Shown here: in pieces, positions 17,247 through 27,051 of the stretch
Position numbering within the stretch: position 1 is the stretch's first letter
Layout: every line of letters begins with the position of its first letter
Source of the DNA: Bin5 sp965261695
GTDB lineage: Bacteria > Chloroflexota > Anaerolineae > Caldilineales > Caldilineaceae
DNA length: 64,000 bases
Assembly (NCBI GenBank): GCA_965261695.1
Contig: OZ253474.1
Location: 5,084,001 to 5,148,000 of the forward strand
Direction of reading: 5' to 3'
Made by a program: the position numbers and the translations under genes
The notes under the pieces: generated by a model
The model's input: only the letters and a program-made list of their open reading frames with translations
Databases searched by the model: none
What the model was told of the DNA's origin: nothing

Positions 17247-18260
17247 CTAGAACGACGGCATCTCCACTGCCCCGTCGCGCCGCTCGTGCATGTTGTACTC
17301 CATCGATTTCGGATAGCGGTCCGGCAGATGGGAGACGTCATTCAGCCAGTTTAGCGCATGCGCAGGCAGGGACCAGCCGCCCGCGCCGAAGTTGTCGCGT
17401 GCCTGCTCCACTGTGCGCGCGCCGACGATCGCGCTGGTGATGGCTGGTTGTTCCAGCGCCCAGCGAATTGCAACCTGGGCCGGACTGCGACCCAAATCCG
17501 CTGCCGCCTCCAGCAGCACTGTCAGCGTCTCGTCGGCACTTGCCGCGAAGTAAGCGTGAGGATAGGCCCATCCCTCCTCCGAACGCGTCCCCCGCAGCGT
17601 GCGTTGACCAGGGCTGTATTTACCGGTCAGGAAGCCGCCGGCCAACGGGCTCCACACGACAACGCCAATGCCCTTCAGCTGGCAAATCGGGATGATCTCC
17701 TGCTCGATGTCACGCACAACCAAGCTGTACTGGGGCTGATAGGCGGCAAAGCGCTCCCAGCCTTTGTGGTCGCTGAGCCACATCGCCTCCATCAAGCGCC
17801 AGGCCTCGAAATTGCTGCACGCGGTGTAGCGCACCTTCCCTTCCCGCACCAGATCATCCAACGCGCGCAGGGTCTCATCCAGGGGGGTCTGCGCGTCCAC
17901 ATGATGGATGTAGTAGATGTCGATGTAGTCCACCTGCAGGCGGCGCAGGCTGTCTTCCACCGCGTGCATCAGATGAAAACGGCTCGTACCCGAGCTATTG
18001 GCATCGCCGCCCATCGGGTTGAAGAACTTGGTCGCCACCACCGCGTTGCCTCGTCGTCCTCGCAGCGCTTTGCCCAATATCGTCTCCGAAGCGCTGCCGG
18101 CGTAGGAGTTGGCCGTATCAAAAAAGTTGATCCCGGCGTCAATCGCCAAGTCCACGATTCGAGTCGCCTCCGGCTCATCGGTGTTGTGGCCAAATGTCAT
18201 CGTCCCTAGACAGATCTCTGAGACTTTCAGTCCAGTACGCCCCAGGCGGCGGTAGTTCAT
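17247..18260 (-). CDS. Aldo/keto reductase
   Basis: A 337-residue protein of standard length with the full AKR signature. LGRTGLKVSEICLGTMTFG is at the N-terminus, Asp/Tyr are in NFFDTANSYAGSASE, Lys is in AVVATKFFNP, and His is in YYIHHVD, giving a complete catalytic tetrad. SPLAGGFLTGKYSPG and the C-terminal SAIVGARTVEQARDN match the cofactor-binding loops. It reduces aldehydes or ketones with NADPH; the substrate is unknown. It starts at an ATG and lies just upstream of the dead GNAT gene. Confidence 0.93.
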   Translation of the reverse strand: MNYRRLGRTGLKVSEICLGTMTFGHNTDEPEATRIVDLAIDAGINFFDTANSYAGSASETILGKALRGRRGNAVVATKFFNPMGGDANSSGTSRFHLMHAVEDSLRRLQVDYIDIYYIHHVDAQTPLDETLRALDDLVREGKVRYTACSNFEAWRLMEAMWLSDHKGWERFAAYQPQYSLVVRDIEQEIIPICQLKGIGVVVWSPLAGGFLTGKYSPGQRTLRGTRSEEGWAYPHAYFAASADETLTVLLEAAADLGRSPAQVAIRWALEQPAITSAIVGARTVEQARDNFGAGGWSLPAHALNWLNDVSHLPDRYPKSMEYNMHERRDGAVEMPSF

Positions 18261-18531
18261 GCCCTACTCCTGTTTCAATTGCGAATTGCGTATATCGTTT
18301 GCGTAATCGAAAGACCCGGCTACCGCTGCGCAGCGTGAGGAAGAAGCCTCGGTGTCAAGCGGGATTCGCAAAATGGCGAATGGTCAAGACATACTCCTAA
18401 CCATTGTCAGAACGGATATTCCGCAAACGGGATAGCGCAATTCGAAACAAGCAAAGCTGTTCAGCGCCGCTGCTCATTCGTTGCGAACGCTATAGCCCCA
18501 CGGTTGCAAATTCTCTCACCGGATTCACCAA

Positions 18532-19890
18532 CTATTTGCGCTCCGTTACTTCGTCCTGCAAGCGGCGCATCTTCAACACGAAGGAACCTTCATTGAGCAG
18601 AACGTCCTCGTAGCCGATCGCTTCGCCTTTGGCAACGTCCCGTTTGAGAGTCGCTCGGTCCGCAAGACCCAAGGGGAGCAGCCCCTCATGGCGCGCAACG
18701 TTCGCTTTTTCGCACTGGCCAACAACAGTGTAGCCGCCGCCGCCGTCCAACTCCTCACCGGCGCGAAGATCGCGTTTGGCCACGGTGATGCACTCCGCCG
18801 TCGGCGTCGGCGCGCATGAGCCGTTGGCCGCGTTGAAAAGGACCGCTCGGGCGATGCTGAGCGGCGCTGGAACGGCGACCAGATGATAGGGCCGATACAG
18901 GAGAAAGTTCTTGCCCTCGCCCCCGACGTGGCAGCCGTGATAGGCCAGGTCCTCCCGGGTGAAAGGATGCTCCGAGCGAACGACCGCGAAGACGCCCATT
19001 CTGATCGGATTGGGCAGCAACGACTTTCCATCTGCGGCGACGGAGTTCGCCAACTCCACCACCCCCTGTCGACTTAGCAGCCCGCCCTCCTCCCTCAAGC
19101 TGAAGCGAATGGGAATCTCTTCCAGATTGACCGATGGCTCGTGCATGCCCCGCACATCCGGCTCGAGCCCGGCAGCGTTGGCCAGCGCCGTCATCTCCAC
19201 CTGCGCCTTCGTGCCATCGCGAAACGAGTTGAACATTTTCAAATTGATCGTGCGCCGTTCGATATGCTCCTGCGAAAAGCCAAATCGTTCCGCCGCCGTG
19301 TCGGGCGTGCCTTCGAAATCGTCAGCGTAGCAGATCGTTCCTCGTCCCGCGGCCACAATCTCCAAGCCGAGGCTGCGCGCCCACTCGACGATATTCCAGG
19401 TTACAGCCGGTTGGTCTCCGTCCACCATCGTATAGACCACGCCGGCCGCGTCGGCTGTTCGGCGCAGGAATGCCCCGACGGTTACGTCCGCCTCCACATT
19501 GACCATCACAACATGCTTGCGGTTGCTCAGCGCGTGGAAAGCGTGCCTCGCGCCAACGTCCGGCAGGCCGGTGGACTCGACGATTACGTCAATGGACTCG
19601 CAGTCGCCTAGCGCCAGACCGTCCTCGACGATCGCCGGTTTGGCGGCTCGGATCGCATCCTCCAACTCGGCGCCGGTCTCCGCAGTGCGGATCTCCTCCG
19701 GCGGCGCACCGCTTGCAACATAGGCATAGCGGGCGTTGTGGGCATTGATGTCAGCGATGGCCGCAACCTCCATCCCCTGCATCTGCGAAATCTGCGCCAC
19801 CAGACCTGCGCCAAACTTTCCTGTGCCAATGATGCCGACGCGAATCGGGTTCGCGTCCGCCGCCCGCTGAGCCAACAACTGACTTATCAC
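18532..19890 (-). CDS. NAD(P)-dependent homoserine dehydrogenase-like protein with SAF domain (COG4091 type)
   Basis: A 452-residue protein. An N-terminal Rossmann domain has RVGIIGTGKFGAGLVAQIS and VAAIADINAHNARYA, and a middle catalytic-like region contains VNVEADVTVGAFLRR and YTMVDGDQPAVTWN. The C-terminal ~90 residues are SAF-like (CITVAKRDLRAGEELDGGG, LLNEGSFVLKMRRLQ). Members are annotated as predicted homoserine dehydrogenases but often sit in sugar/polyol catabolic loci, so the biochemical role is uncertain. The gene ends 271 bases upstream of the aldo/keto reductase and starts 15 bases after the SWIM gene stop, suggesting co-transcription with it. Confidence 0.82.
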   Translation of the reverse strand: MISQLLAQRAADANPIRVGIIGTGKFGAGLVAQISQMQGMEVAAIADINAHNARYAYVASGAPPEEIRTAETGAELEDAIRAAKPAIVEDGLALGDCESIDVIVESTGLPDVGARHAFHALSNRKHVVMVNVEADVTVGAFLRRTADAAGVVYTMVDGDQPAVTWNIVEWARSLGLEIVAAGRGTICYADDFEGTPDTAAERFGFSQEHIERRTINLKMFNSFRDGTKAQVEMTALANAAGLEPDVRGMHEPSVNLEEIPIRFSLREEGGLLSRQGVVELANSVAADGKSLLPNPIRMGVFAVVRSEHPFTREDLAYHGCHVGGEGKNFLLYRPYHLVAVPAPLSIARAVLFNAANGSCAPTPTAECITVAKRDLRAGEELDGGGGYTVVGQCEKANVARHEGLLPLGLADRATLKRDVAKGEAIGYEDVLLNEGSFVLKMRRLQDEVTERK

Positions 19891-19904
19891 TGGAGTCTCC
19901 TTCG

Positions 19905-20915
19905 TTAACGCGTGCTGTCTCTATCCGGTTCCGGCGTGAATGCCAGTTCAAGCGCCTTGTCCGACACCTCTAGATAGATGTGCGCCAGCTTCTCGTATAT
20001 CTCCAGGCTATCCTGCGAAAAAGGAGGCGGTCCCAGCCTGCGCAACAATGCCAGACGGATGAGCGGTGGGTTGAAATTGTAATGCAATGCCTTGAAATCC
20101 TGGGATGTGCCTTCCGGCCCCGACAACTGGTGATTTCCCCAAAACGCGTCAATCTGCTCGGCCAAGGGCAGGTCCTCTCCTTGCACAGCTGCTGTCGTCC
20201 CGCTCGCCCGCATCGCATCGGCGCGGGGCATTGTCGGCCCGGACAGCGACGCGTTAGCTCCCCCTCCCGCGTCTGGCCGCTCTGGAACACCATCGCTGCG
20301 AAGGCGGCGCAGACCGGCGAGAATCTGCTGACGGTCCTGCCCGCGCAAGCGCAATAGCAGCCACGGGTCATCGGTAATCAACTGCCCGCACTGATGGAGC
20401 ACAACCAAGGCGTGTCTGCAGGGCCGCTCCCAGATCTCGCATCGGTCACAGTGGGCGCTGATTTCGTCAGCCGTCGGCGCGGAAGGCAGCAGCGCGACAT
20501 TGGCGCCGGCAAAGACCGTATCGAGCACCGAGCGAACCGTCACCCATTGCGTTCCCCCGGCCAACAACTGCGCCGCATACAGCGCTTCCCCCGCCAGCGC
20601 GTCCAGTACAGCCGACCACTCTTCATCGCGCAGAGGAACAATCTCGATTTCAACTTTGCAGATGCCCCGCTCCCCTTCCTCGACCTCTGCTTCGATGCGG
20701 CCAAACTGCACATCAATCGACTGTACGTGCATCCGCCGCGCCAAAGAACGAGCCCGACGCAGGTCGTACCCCAGGTCGCTCAGAAAGCGATACCAGCGGT
20801 CAGACCAGGAACTCTCATCCACAGCAGGTTCTTCCATAATCTTGCTGACTCCCCATCCTGTTGCGTAACTCGAATTTCGTATGGCGTAATCTTCAGCCGT
20901 CGGCTTGGCCTGCAA
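19905..20915 (-). CDS. SWIM zinc-finger protein
   Basis: A 336-residue protein with a SWIM-type motif CDRCEIWERPCRHALVV around residue 150 (C-x2-C...C-x-H), preceded by the beta-rich region VQFGRIEAEVEEGERGICKV. Proteins of this kind are often encoded beside SNF2-type helicases with a helicase-associated N-terminal domain, exactly as here. The pair is thought to act on DNA or protein-DNA complexes, but no specific function is proven. It ends 15 bases before the dehydrogenase start. The SNF2 gene lies upstream on the same strand with a 118-base gap. Confidence 0.8.
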   Translation of the reverse strand: MQAKPTAEDYAIRNSSYATGWGVSKIMEEPAVDESSWSDRWYRFLSDLGYDLRRARSLARRMHVQSIDVQFGRIEAEVEEGERGICKVEIEIVPLRDEEWSAVLDALAGEALYAAQLLAGGTQWVTVRSVLDTVFAGANVALLPSAPTADEISAHCDRCEIWERPCRHALVVLHQCGQLITDDPWLLLRLRGQDRQQILAGLRRLRSDGVPERPDAGGGANASLSGPTMPRADAMRASGTTAAVQGEDLPLAEQIDAFWGNHQLSGPEGTSQDFKALHYNFNPPLIRLALLRRLGPPPFSQDSLEIYEKLAHIYLEVSDKALELAFTPEPDRDSTR

Positions 20916-21033
20916 CTAGCCAAAGCCCCTTCGGCTGGCCGGTTTTGTTTAGCCGCACTGCCCGGCGATGCCGCAGGTCTTGCAACTGTGCTACCGGTTA
21001 CGTAACAAGGGATGCTCAATACCCAACAAATTC

Positions 21034-24000
21034 TTACCCATTGCTTCTCAACGCGATGAGGCTGCGCAGCCCCTCGGTATCCATTTCCGCCAGCCAATCC
21101 TCGCCGCTGTTAACGATCGATTCGGCCAGGTTTTGCTTGCTCTCGATCATCTTGTGAATCTGTTCTTCCAGAGTGCCGGCCACAACAAATTTGTACACCT
21201 GAACGGAACGCTTCTGGCCGATGCGGAAAGCGCGGTCGGTGGCCTGATTCTCCACAGCGGGGTTCCACCATCGATCGTAGTGGAACACGTGATTGGCCCG
21301 AGTCAGATTCACGCCTACGCCGCCGGCGCGCAGACTAAGGACGAAAATCGGGGCGCCGTTGTCGTCCTCTTGGAAAGAGCGAACCATCTGCTCCCGTTTG
21401 GCTGCCGGCGTGCCTCCGTGCAGAAACAGCGCATCGTGCCCCAGCGTCTCCATCAGGTGGCGGCGCAACAGATGTCCCATCTCCACAAATTGAGTGAAAA
21501 TCAGCGCCCGGTCCCCGATGCTCAGCGCCTCCTCCAGCATCTCGGTCAAACGACTCAACTTGCCGCTGCGCCCCTCCAGCGGTTTCTTCTCTCTCAGATA
21601 GTGAGCAGGGTGATTCGTCACCTGCTTTAGCTTGAGCAGCAGGCTGAGGACAAGCCCCCTGCGCTGAACGCCCTCGCTCATCTCCACCCGGGCCATCGTC
21701 TCCTCTATCACCCGCGTGTACAACGCCTCCTGCTCCTGCGTCAGCGTGCAGAATACGACCATCTCATTCTTTTCAGGCAGATCGGAGATAATCGTCGGAT
21801 CAGTCTTCAGTCGGCGCAGTAGAAAGGGCTGCGCCAAACGTCTCAAATCGGCGGCGGCAAGGTCGTCGTTATAGCGTTCAATCGGCAGCACAAACTGTTG
21901 GCGGAAATGCTCCCGCTTGCCCAGATAGCCGGGATTGAGAAACTCCATGATGCTCCAGAGCTCCAGCAAACGGTTTTCCACCGGCGTGCCGGTCAGGGCA
22001 ATTCGAAAGGGTAGAATGCGTCCCGGCTCGAGTCGCGCCTGAGAATGGCCGGTCAATCGACGCACCGCCTGCGTCTGTTTGGCGGCCGGATTCTTGATGT
22101 TTTGTGCTTCGTCCAGTATCAGGTCGCTCCACTCCTGCGCTTCCAGCATATCGATATCCCGCCGCGCAATGCCAAAACTGGTGATCACCAGGTCTTTTTC
22201 CGCAAGCGCGGCGCGAAACTTTTCTCCGGTCAACCTGCCGCTGCCGTGATGGAGCAGCAGACGCAGACCCGGCGCAAATCGCTCGATCTCGTGCCGCCAG
22301 TTTGCGACAACGCTGGTGGGGCAGATTAGCAGACCCGGCAGTCCTGAATCCTCCCGGCCTTCCCCACTGGTTCCACCTTGTCCCCGCGCCTGCTGACGCG
22401 AATGGAGCAGCAACGCGATCGCCTGAATTGTTTTGCCCAAACCCATGTCATCAGCCAGGCAGGCTCCCAGCCCCAGCCAGCGCAAAAATCCCAGCCACCC
22501 CACGCCCCGGCGCTGATATGGTCGTAGCGTGCCGACAAAGCCTTCAGGCTCATAGACCTCTTCAATCTGCTCCAGACCTCGCAGCCTCTCCAGCGCGGCA
22601 TCCAGCCAGCCATCCGCAACCACCGCGTCCAGTGGCAGTTCAGGACCGGGCAGTCCCTCCGCAAAGTCCCATCCTTCGGTCGAACCGAACAAGAATCCGG
22701 CGCTGCGGACCGGATGCGCGGCACGATTCATTGGCGCGCCATTTTGACGCTGCGCACCCACTCGGGTGGGAGGCCCGCTTTCATCTACTGGCTCCCAATC
22801 CTCTTCGACGCCGCGCGTATGGGCCTGCGCCATCCCCACCGCCTGCAAGAGCGACATCCGTCCTTCGGTCTGGTTCCGGTCGATAAATTTCCGCGCCGCC
22901 TCAACCTGCGCCGGTTCCAGCTCCAACCACTCGTCGCCGATACGAACCAGCGGCGACCCCATATCGGCTAGGCGCTCGAACTCGTTTCTACTCAGCGTCT
23001 GATTGCCGAGACTCAACTCCCACCGGAACTGTATCAGGCCGTTCAAGTCCAGCGCGTCGCCCCCGGCCTGTATTTCGGACGACCCGGAACGTCGCCTGCC
23101 CTCGCCCGGGGAGGTCCACTCTCCACCCGACAACGTATCCTCTTGCGATGTTCCCAGGCGCAGACGCAGCCCGAGGCGAGAACGGCTTCGCGCCGCCCAC
23201 CACGCTGGCGTGATGACACCGAATCCGCTGCTCTCCAGCAGGGGGCCTATCTCTTTCAGAAACAGGTACGCGTCTTCCAACGACAGGTTTGCCCTCTCAG
23301 GACGCGGCGTGCGCAGGCTCTCTCGGATTGGCGCGAACAGCCGGCTGGCGATCCCCAACCCGGTAAGCAGTCGTTCCTGCGGCTGGTCAAAACGCCGTCC
23401 GTTGATGCGGATGCTTTGTCCGTTCTCGTTCCATATTTTCTGCGCCGGGATCAGAATGTCAAGGTCGTCCTTGTCCTGCAGGAAATAGTGAAGTAGCCAG
23501 TTGGAAATCGAGGCGGGGTCGGCAGCGGCAGCGCCATTCTTTTCGCTTGAATGCGTCGAATCCTGCCCTCCGGAATGCAACTCCAGCGCAAATGCCACCT
23601 GAATATTAGAGTCGGCCACAGAGGCGTGAAGCTGCTCGATCCATTCGAGCCACTGCTGGTAGAGCTGATGGGCAGGCTGCGGCGGCAGCTGCAGCTGCGG
23701 CGCTTCCCCCGACAAACCCTCCACCCAGATCGAACCGGGAGACAGCGCAGAAGAAAGCGTTCTGCGACGCTGGTCGTATTTCAACGCCGGTTTCACGGTG
23801 TCCTCGTTGCCGTACGCCCCTGCCGGGGACCACTCGCGTATTGCCCGGTTCATCAGCGCGCCGATGAACTGTTCGAGAAGCCCTCCGGCAGATGGCGCCT
23901 CTTCCAGGGATTGCAACTCGTACGCGCGGCAAATAGGAGGCATGGCCGCAACCAGAAACTCCAGTCGCTCACGCATGCTGCCTTCCATCAGAAAGGGTTG

Positions 24001-24876
24001 CCATGCCGCCCAAAACCGTCCGCTCTGATCTGGAATAAGTCCCGGCAAAAAGTGTTGGCCTGCAAGCAACTCCAACACGAATTTCGCCGCGTGGCTCCAG
24101 TACAACAGGTCGTTGCCTAGCCGCGCGTGGCGCAGCAACGAGGCCGGTGAGGGAATCTCGATTAATCGATGGTTGGTGAAACGGCTGAGAAAGGCGAGTG
24201 TGTGAAACGTATCCAGCGTCAGGCCGGTTACCTGCCACGGCAGCAACTCTTCCGCGGCCGCCTCGCCGGACAGAGCGTTGACGCCCTTCTGATAGGATCC
24301 GAGCCGGGTCTGCGGGACTCCGTTTTGGCTGGGCAGCCAAACAGTCGCTGTCGCAGGATCGCCCAACAGACTATTCAGTTCGCTCGAAGTCGCCAGCAGA
24401 CGCACAATCTGCCGCAGTGAGCCGACCGGCATCTGCGCAGGATGGGACGGAATCTTGCCGTTGAGCCGCTCGCCGTGGGAGCGGCGGCCACGGGGGCCGT
24501 CTTCAAGGCCCTCTGCCCGACCGCGCGCTGACGTGACCGGCGCTGAATTCTCTTCCGAATACCCGTTGCTGCCACCTTCACCTTGCGACCAACTGTTGGG
24601 CGAGTCATGGTTCTCAGCCCAGAGAAAAAGCCGACCGCCGTTCTTGGTGGCGGCGACTCCTGATGAGAAGACCCGACCGCCCGCGCTCTGTTCGGCTCCG
24701 CTCCTGTTCTTTTCCAGGTTCTCGATGCCGGCCGGGGACGAATTCTGTTCTGTTGTGAAGGGATCTCCGTGTGTCGGCCTGGTGGACAACTGCGCTCGGC
24801 CGTATCTATCCTGCTCCTGGCCGCCTGAAGTCCGTTTCCCAGAAGTTATCCACGCAGCATGAAGGGTAAAGGGCAT
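21034..24876 (-). CDS. SNF2-family DEAD/DEAH-type ATPase/helicase
   Basis: A 1280-residue Swi2/Snf2 ATPase. Around residue 805 ADDMGLGKTIQAIALL is Walker A, and LILDEAQNIKNP (~920) is the DExx box (DEAQ). LTGTPVENRLLELWSIMEFL, then SLRAGGVGVNLTRANHVFHY, DRWWNPAVENQATDRAF and RIGQ mark the C-terminal helicase lobe. The N-terminal ~600 residues resemble the SNF2-helicase-associated domain, starting MPFTLHAAWITSG. That start is followed by an unusual Ser/Gly/Asn-rich insertion before GGRLFLWAENHDS. It likely remodels or translocates on duplex DNA together with the neighbouring SWIM protein. Confidence 0.93.
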   Translation of the reverse strand: MPFTLHAAWITSGKRTSGGQEQDRYGRAQLSTRPTHGDPFTTEQNSSPAGIENLEKNRSGAEQSAGGRVFSSGVAATKNGGRLFLWAENHDSPNSWSQGEGGSNGYSEENSAPVTSARGRAEGLEDGPRGRRSHGERLNGKIPSHPAQMPVGSLRQIVRLLATSSELNSLLGDPATATVWLPSQNGVPQTRLGSYQKGVNALSGEAAAEELLPWQVTGLTLDTFHTLAFLSRFTNHRLIEIPSPASLLRHARLGNDLLYWSHAAKFVLELLAGQHFLPGLIPDQSGRFWAAWQPFLMEGSMRERLEFLVAAMPPICRAYELQSLEEAPSAGGLLEQFIGALMNRAIREWSPAGAYGNEDTVKPALKYDQRRRTLSSALSPGSIWVEGLSGEAPQLQLPPQPAHQLYQQWLEWIEQLHASVADSNIQVAFALELHSGGQDSTHSSEKNGAAAADPASISNWLLHYFLQDKDDLDILIPAQKIWNENGQSIRINGRRFDQPQERLLTGLGIASRLFAPIRESLRTPRPERANLSLEDAYLFLKEIGPLLESSGFGVITPAWWAARSRSRLGLRLRLGTSQEDTLSGGEWTSPGEGRRRSGSSEIQAGGDALDLNGLIQFRWELSLGNQTLSRNEFERLADMGSPLVRIGDEWLELEPAQVEAARKFIDRNQTEGRMSLLQAVGMAQAHTRGVEEDWEPVDESGPPTRVGAQRQNGAPMNRAAHPVRSAGFLFGSTEGWDFAEGLPGPELPLDAVVADGWLDAALERLRGLEQIEEVYEPEGFVGTLRPYQRRGVGWLGFLRWLGLGACLADDMGLGKTIQAIALLLHSRQQARGQGGTSGEGREDSGLPGLLICPTSVVANWRHEIERFAPGLRLLLHHGSGRLTGEKFRAALAEKDLVITSFGIARRDIDMLEAQEWSDLILDEAQNIKNPAAKQTQAVRRLTGHSQARLEPGRILPFRIALTGTPVENRLLELWSIMEFLNPGYLGKREHFRQQFVLPIERYNDDLAAADLRRLAQPFLLRRLKTDPTIISDLPEKNEMVVFCTLTQEQEALYTRVIEETMARVEMSEGVQRRGLVLSLLLKLKQVTNHPAHYLREKKPLEGRSGKLSRLTEMLEEALSIGDRALIFTQFVEMGHLLRRHLMETLGHDALFLHGGTPAAKREQMVRSFQEDDNGAPIFVLSLRAGGVGVNLTRANHVFHYDRWWNPAVENQATDRAFRIGQKRSVQVYKFVVAGTLEEQIHKMIESKQNLAESIVNSGEDWLAEMDTEGLRSLIALRSNG

Positions 24877-25011
24877 AACCTACATTGTATCTTGATAGTG
24901 CCCGATCCGTCCAAATCCGGCTATGTATAGCGCATCGCAAATTATGTGACCAGAGCAATGCGCCCCATATCAAAGTTCGGAAGTGCGCTTATTTCGGCTA
25001 TCATCCTGCCT

Positions 25012-26727
25012 CTAAAATAGCCCGATCACCTGCCCTGTCTTCAAGTCTATGTCCACATTCTGGGCTGCCGGCGCACTGCCCAGACCAGGCATCGTCCGCA
25101 TCTCGCCCAACAGCGGATAGACGAATCCGGCGCCCACACTGGCACGCACCTCCCGCACCGGCACGGTGAACCCGGTTGGCGCGCCTTTGCGCTTGGGATC
25201 GTGGCTCAGGCTCAGATGCGTCTTGGCCATGCAGATCGGCAATGCGCCGAAGCCGTTTGCCTCGTACTGGCGGATCTGACGATTCGCCAGCGCCGCGTAC
25301 TCAACTCCATCCGCGCCGTAGATGGTAGTCGCGATCTTTTCGATCTTCTCCTTCAGCGGTCGCTCCAATTCATAAAGAAAACGGAAATCCGTCGGCTCTT
25401 CGGTGGCTTCCACGACTGCCCGGGCCAACTCCTTGGCACCCGCGCCGCCTTCCGCCCAATGCGTGGAGACCGCCCAGCGCGCGCCCTCCTCTTCCGCCAC
25501 GCGGCCAATGACGTCGATCTCGCTCTGGAAGTCGGTGGCAAAGCAGTTGACGCAGACAACAGGGCTGACACCGTGTACCCGCACATTCTGGATCTGTTTG
25601 CGCAGATTGGCCGCACCTTCATGTACGTCTGCCGGATTCTCCTCGAGCATCTCTTTGGGCAGAGGCTTGCCGGGCACAACCCGATACCTGCTCGTATGGG
25701 ATTTGAGCGCCCTCACTGTCGCCACAAGCACCGCCGCGTCCGGGCGCAGCCCACTGTAACGGCACTTGATGTTGAAAAATTTCTCAGCGCCGATATCCGC
25801 GCCAAATCCGGCCTCGGTTACGACAAAGTCCGCCGTCTTGATGCCGATCAGATCGGCCAAAACCGAACTGTTCCCGTGCGCGATGTTGGCAAACGGCCCC
25901 GCGTGGACCAAAGCTGGGGTGTTCTCCAACGTCTGGAAAAGATTCGGCTTGATCGCTTCCTTCATCAGGACCGTCATCGCTCCGGCGGCTTGCAGTTGCT
26001 CTGCCGTGACCGGCTGGCGTTTGCGGTTCGTGCCGATTATCACGCGGCTGAAGCGCGCCCGCATGTCCTCCAGGCTAGTTGTCAGCGCAAGAATCGCCAT
26101 CACTTCCGACGCCGCGGTGATGTCGAAACCGGTCTGCCTTTGCGGGCCGTCGGACTTGTCACCCAGGCCGCTGACGATATTGCGCAGCCCGCGATCGTTC
26201 ACGTCCAGCACGCGACGCCACGAAATGCCGTAGGGGTCGATCTCCAGCGCGTTGCCTTGATAAATGTGCGCATCGATCATTGCCGCCAGCAGATTGTTCG
26301 CCGCCGTCACCGCGTGCATGTCCCCGGTCATGTGCAGATTGAACTGCTCCATCGGCACGACCTGGCTGTAGCCGCCGCCGGCAGCCCCGCCCTTGATGCC
26401 GAAAGTCGGGCCTTGGCTGGGTTGGCGGATTGCCACCGTGGCCGTCTTTCCAATGTGGTGCAACCCTTGTCCCAGCCCGACCGTTGTCGTCGATTTGCCT
26501 TCGCCCAACGGCGTTGGCGTAATTGCTGTAACCAGGACGTAGCGGGCATTGGGACGGTCCGCCAGTCTCTCTATCGCCGCCAGCCGCACTTTGGCCATGT
26601 GGTCGCCGTGAAGCTCAATGTCGTCTCTCTTCAGCCCCATCTGCTCCGCGATTTCCTGGATCGGGCGGAGATCGGCGGACTGGGCGATATCGAGGTCGGA
26701 AGGAACAGCGGGTTTGCTCATGGTCAT
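25012..26727 (-). CDS. fhs: Formate--tetrahydrofolate ligase
   Basis: A 571-residue protein of normal family length. It makes 10-formyl-THF from formate, THF and ATP in one-carbon metabolism in the cytoplasm. The P-loop region TPTPLGEGKSTTTVGLGQ lies near residue 72, followed by RQPSQGPTFGIKGGAAGGGY, NLHMTGDMHAVTAANNLLAA and the C-terminal FGALPICMAKTHLSLSHDP and GAGFVYPLLGEMRTMPGL. All conserved blocks are intact. Alternative starts two codons apart (MTMSK or MSK) do not matter. The gene is monocistronic as far as can be seen. Confidence 0.98.
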   Translation of the reverse strand: MTMSKPAVPSDLDIAQSADLRPIQEIAEQMGLKRDDIELHGDHMAKVRLAAIERLADRPNARYVLVTAITPTPLGEGKSTTTVGLGQGLHHIGKTATVAIRQPSQGPTFGIKGGAAGGGYSQVVPMEQFNLHMTGDMHAVTAANNLLAAMIDAHIYQGNALEIDPYGISWRRVLDVNDRGLRNIVSGLGDKSDGPQRQTGFDITAASEVMAILALTTSLEDMRARFSRVIIGTNRKRQPVTAEQLQAAGAMTVLMKEAIKPNLFQTLENTPALVHAGPFANIAHGNSSVLADLIGIKTADFVVTEAGFGADIGAEKFFNIKCRYSGLRPDAAVLVATVRALKSHTSRYRVVPGKPLPKEMLEENPADVHEGAANLRKQIQNVRVHGVSPVVCVNCFATDFQSEIDVIGRVAEEEGARWAVSTHWAEGGAGAKELARAVVEATEEPTDFRFLYELERPLKEKIEKIATTIYGADGVEYAALANRQIRQYEANGFGALPICMAKTHLSLSHDPKRKGAPTGFTVPVREVRASVGAGFVYPLLGEMRTMPGLGSAPAAQNVDIDLKTGQVIGLF

Positions 26728-26806
26728 GCTCCTGTTTCGTAATTTGCGAGTGCGCTATGGCAGGAGGCAAGTCCTGGGCCTCCTCGTGTCGGCAACAACG
26801 CACGCG

Positions 26807-27007
26807 CTACCGGGATTCGAGATTCTTGAACAGACACTGCGTTGCGGTGGCGATCTCATTGACAGCGCTATTAATTGCCTGTTCATTTGTCCTGGAGGGC
26901 TTGCGATAGCCGCTCACTTTGCGTACAAACTGCAAGGCCGCGTCCTTGACTTCCTGCTCGGTCGGCGCCCGTTCCGGCTGGCGCAGTTTCCTGATATTTC
27001 GGCACAC
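26807..27007 (-). CDS. DUF2277 family small protein
   Basis: A 66-residue protein beginning MCRNIRKL, the family's characteristic N-terminus. VKDAALQFVRKVSGYRKPSR and NEQAINSAVNEIATAT make up the remaining conserved helix-rich core. The function of the family is unknown. It lies between fhs and the PPOX gene on the same strand. Confidence 0.85.
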   Translation of the reverse strand: MCRNIRKLRQPERAPTEQEVKDAALQFVRKVSGYRKPSRTNEQAINSAVNEIATATQCLFKNLESR

Positions 27008-27051
27008 GGATCAATCTCCTGCGACGAGAGCGCCGATTGGCGGCGCACAGC

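Noticed and set aside
25201..26742. A 513-codon plus-strand frame opposite fhs
   Set aside because: Shadow frame in GC-rich DNA, antisense to a fully conserved gene.
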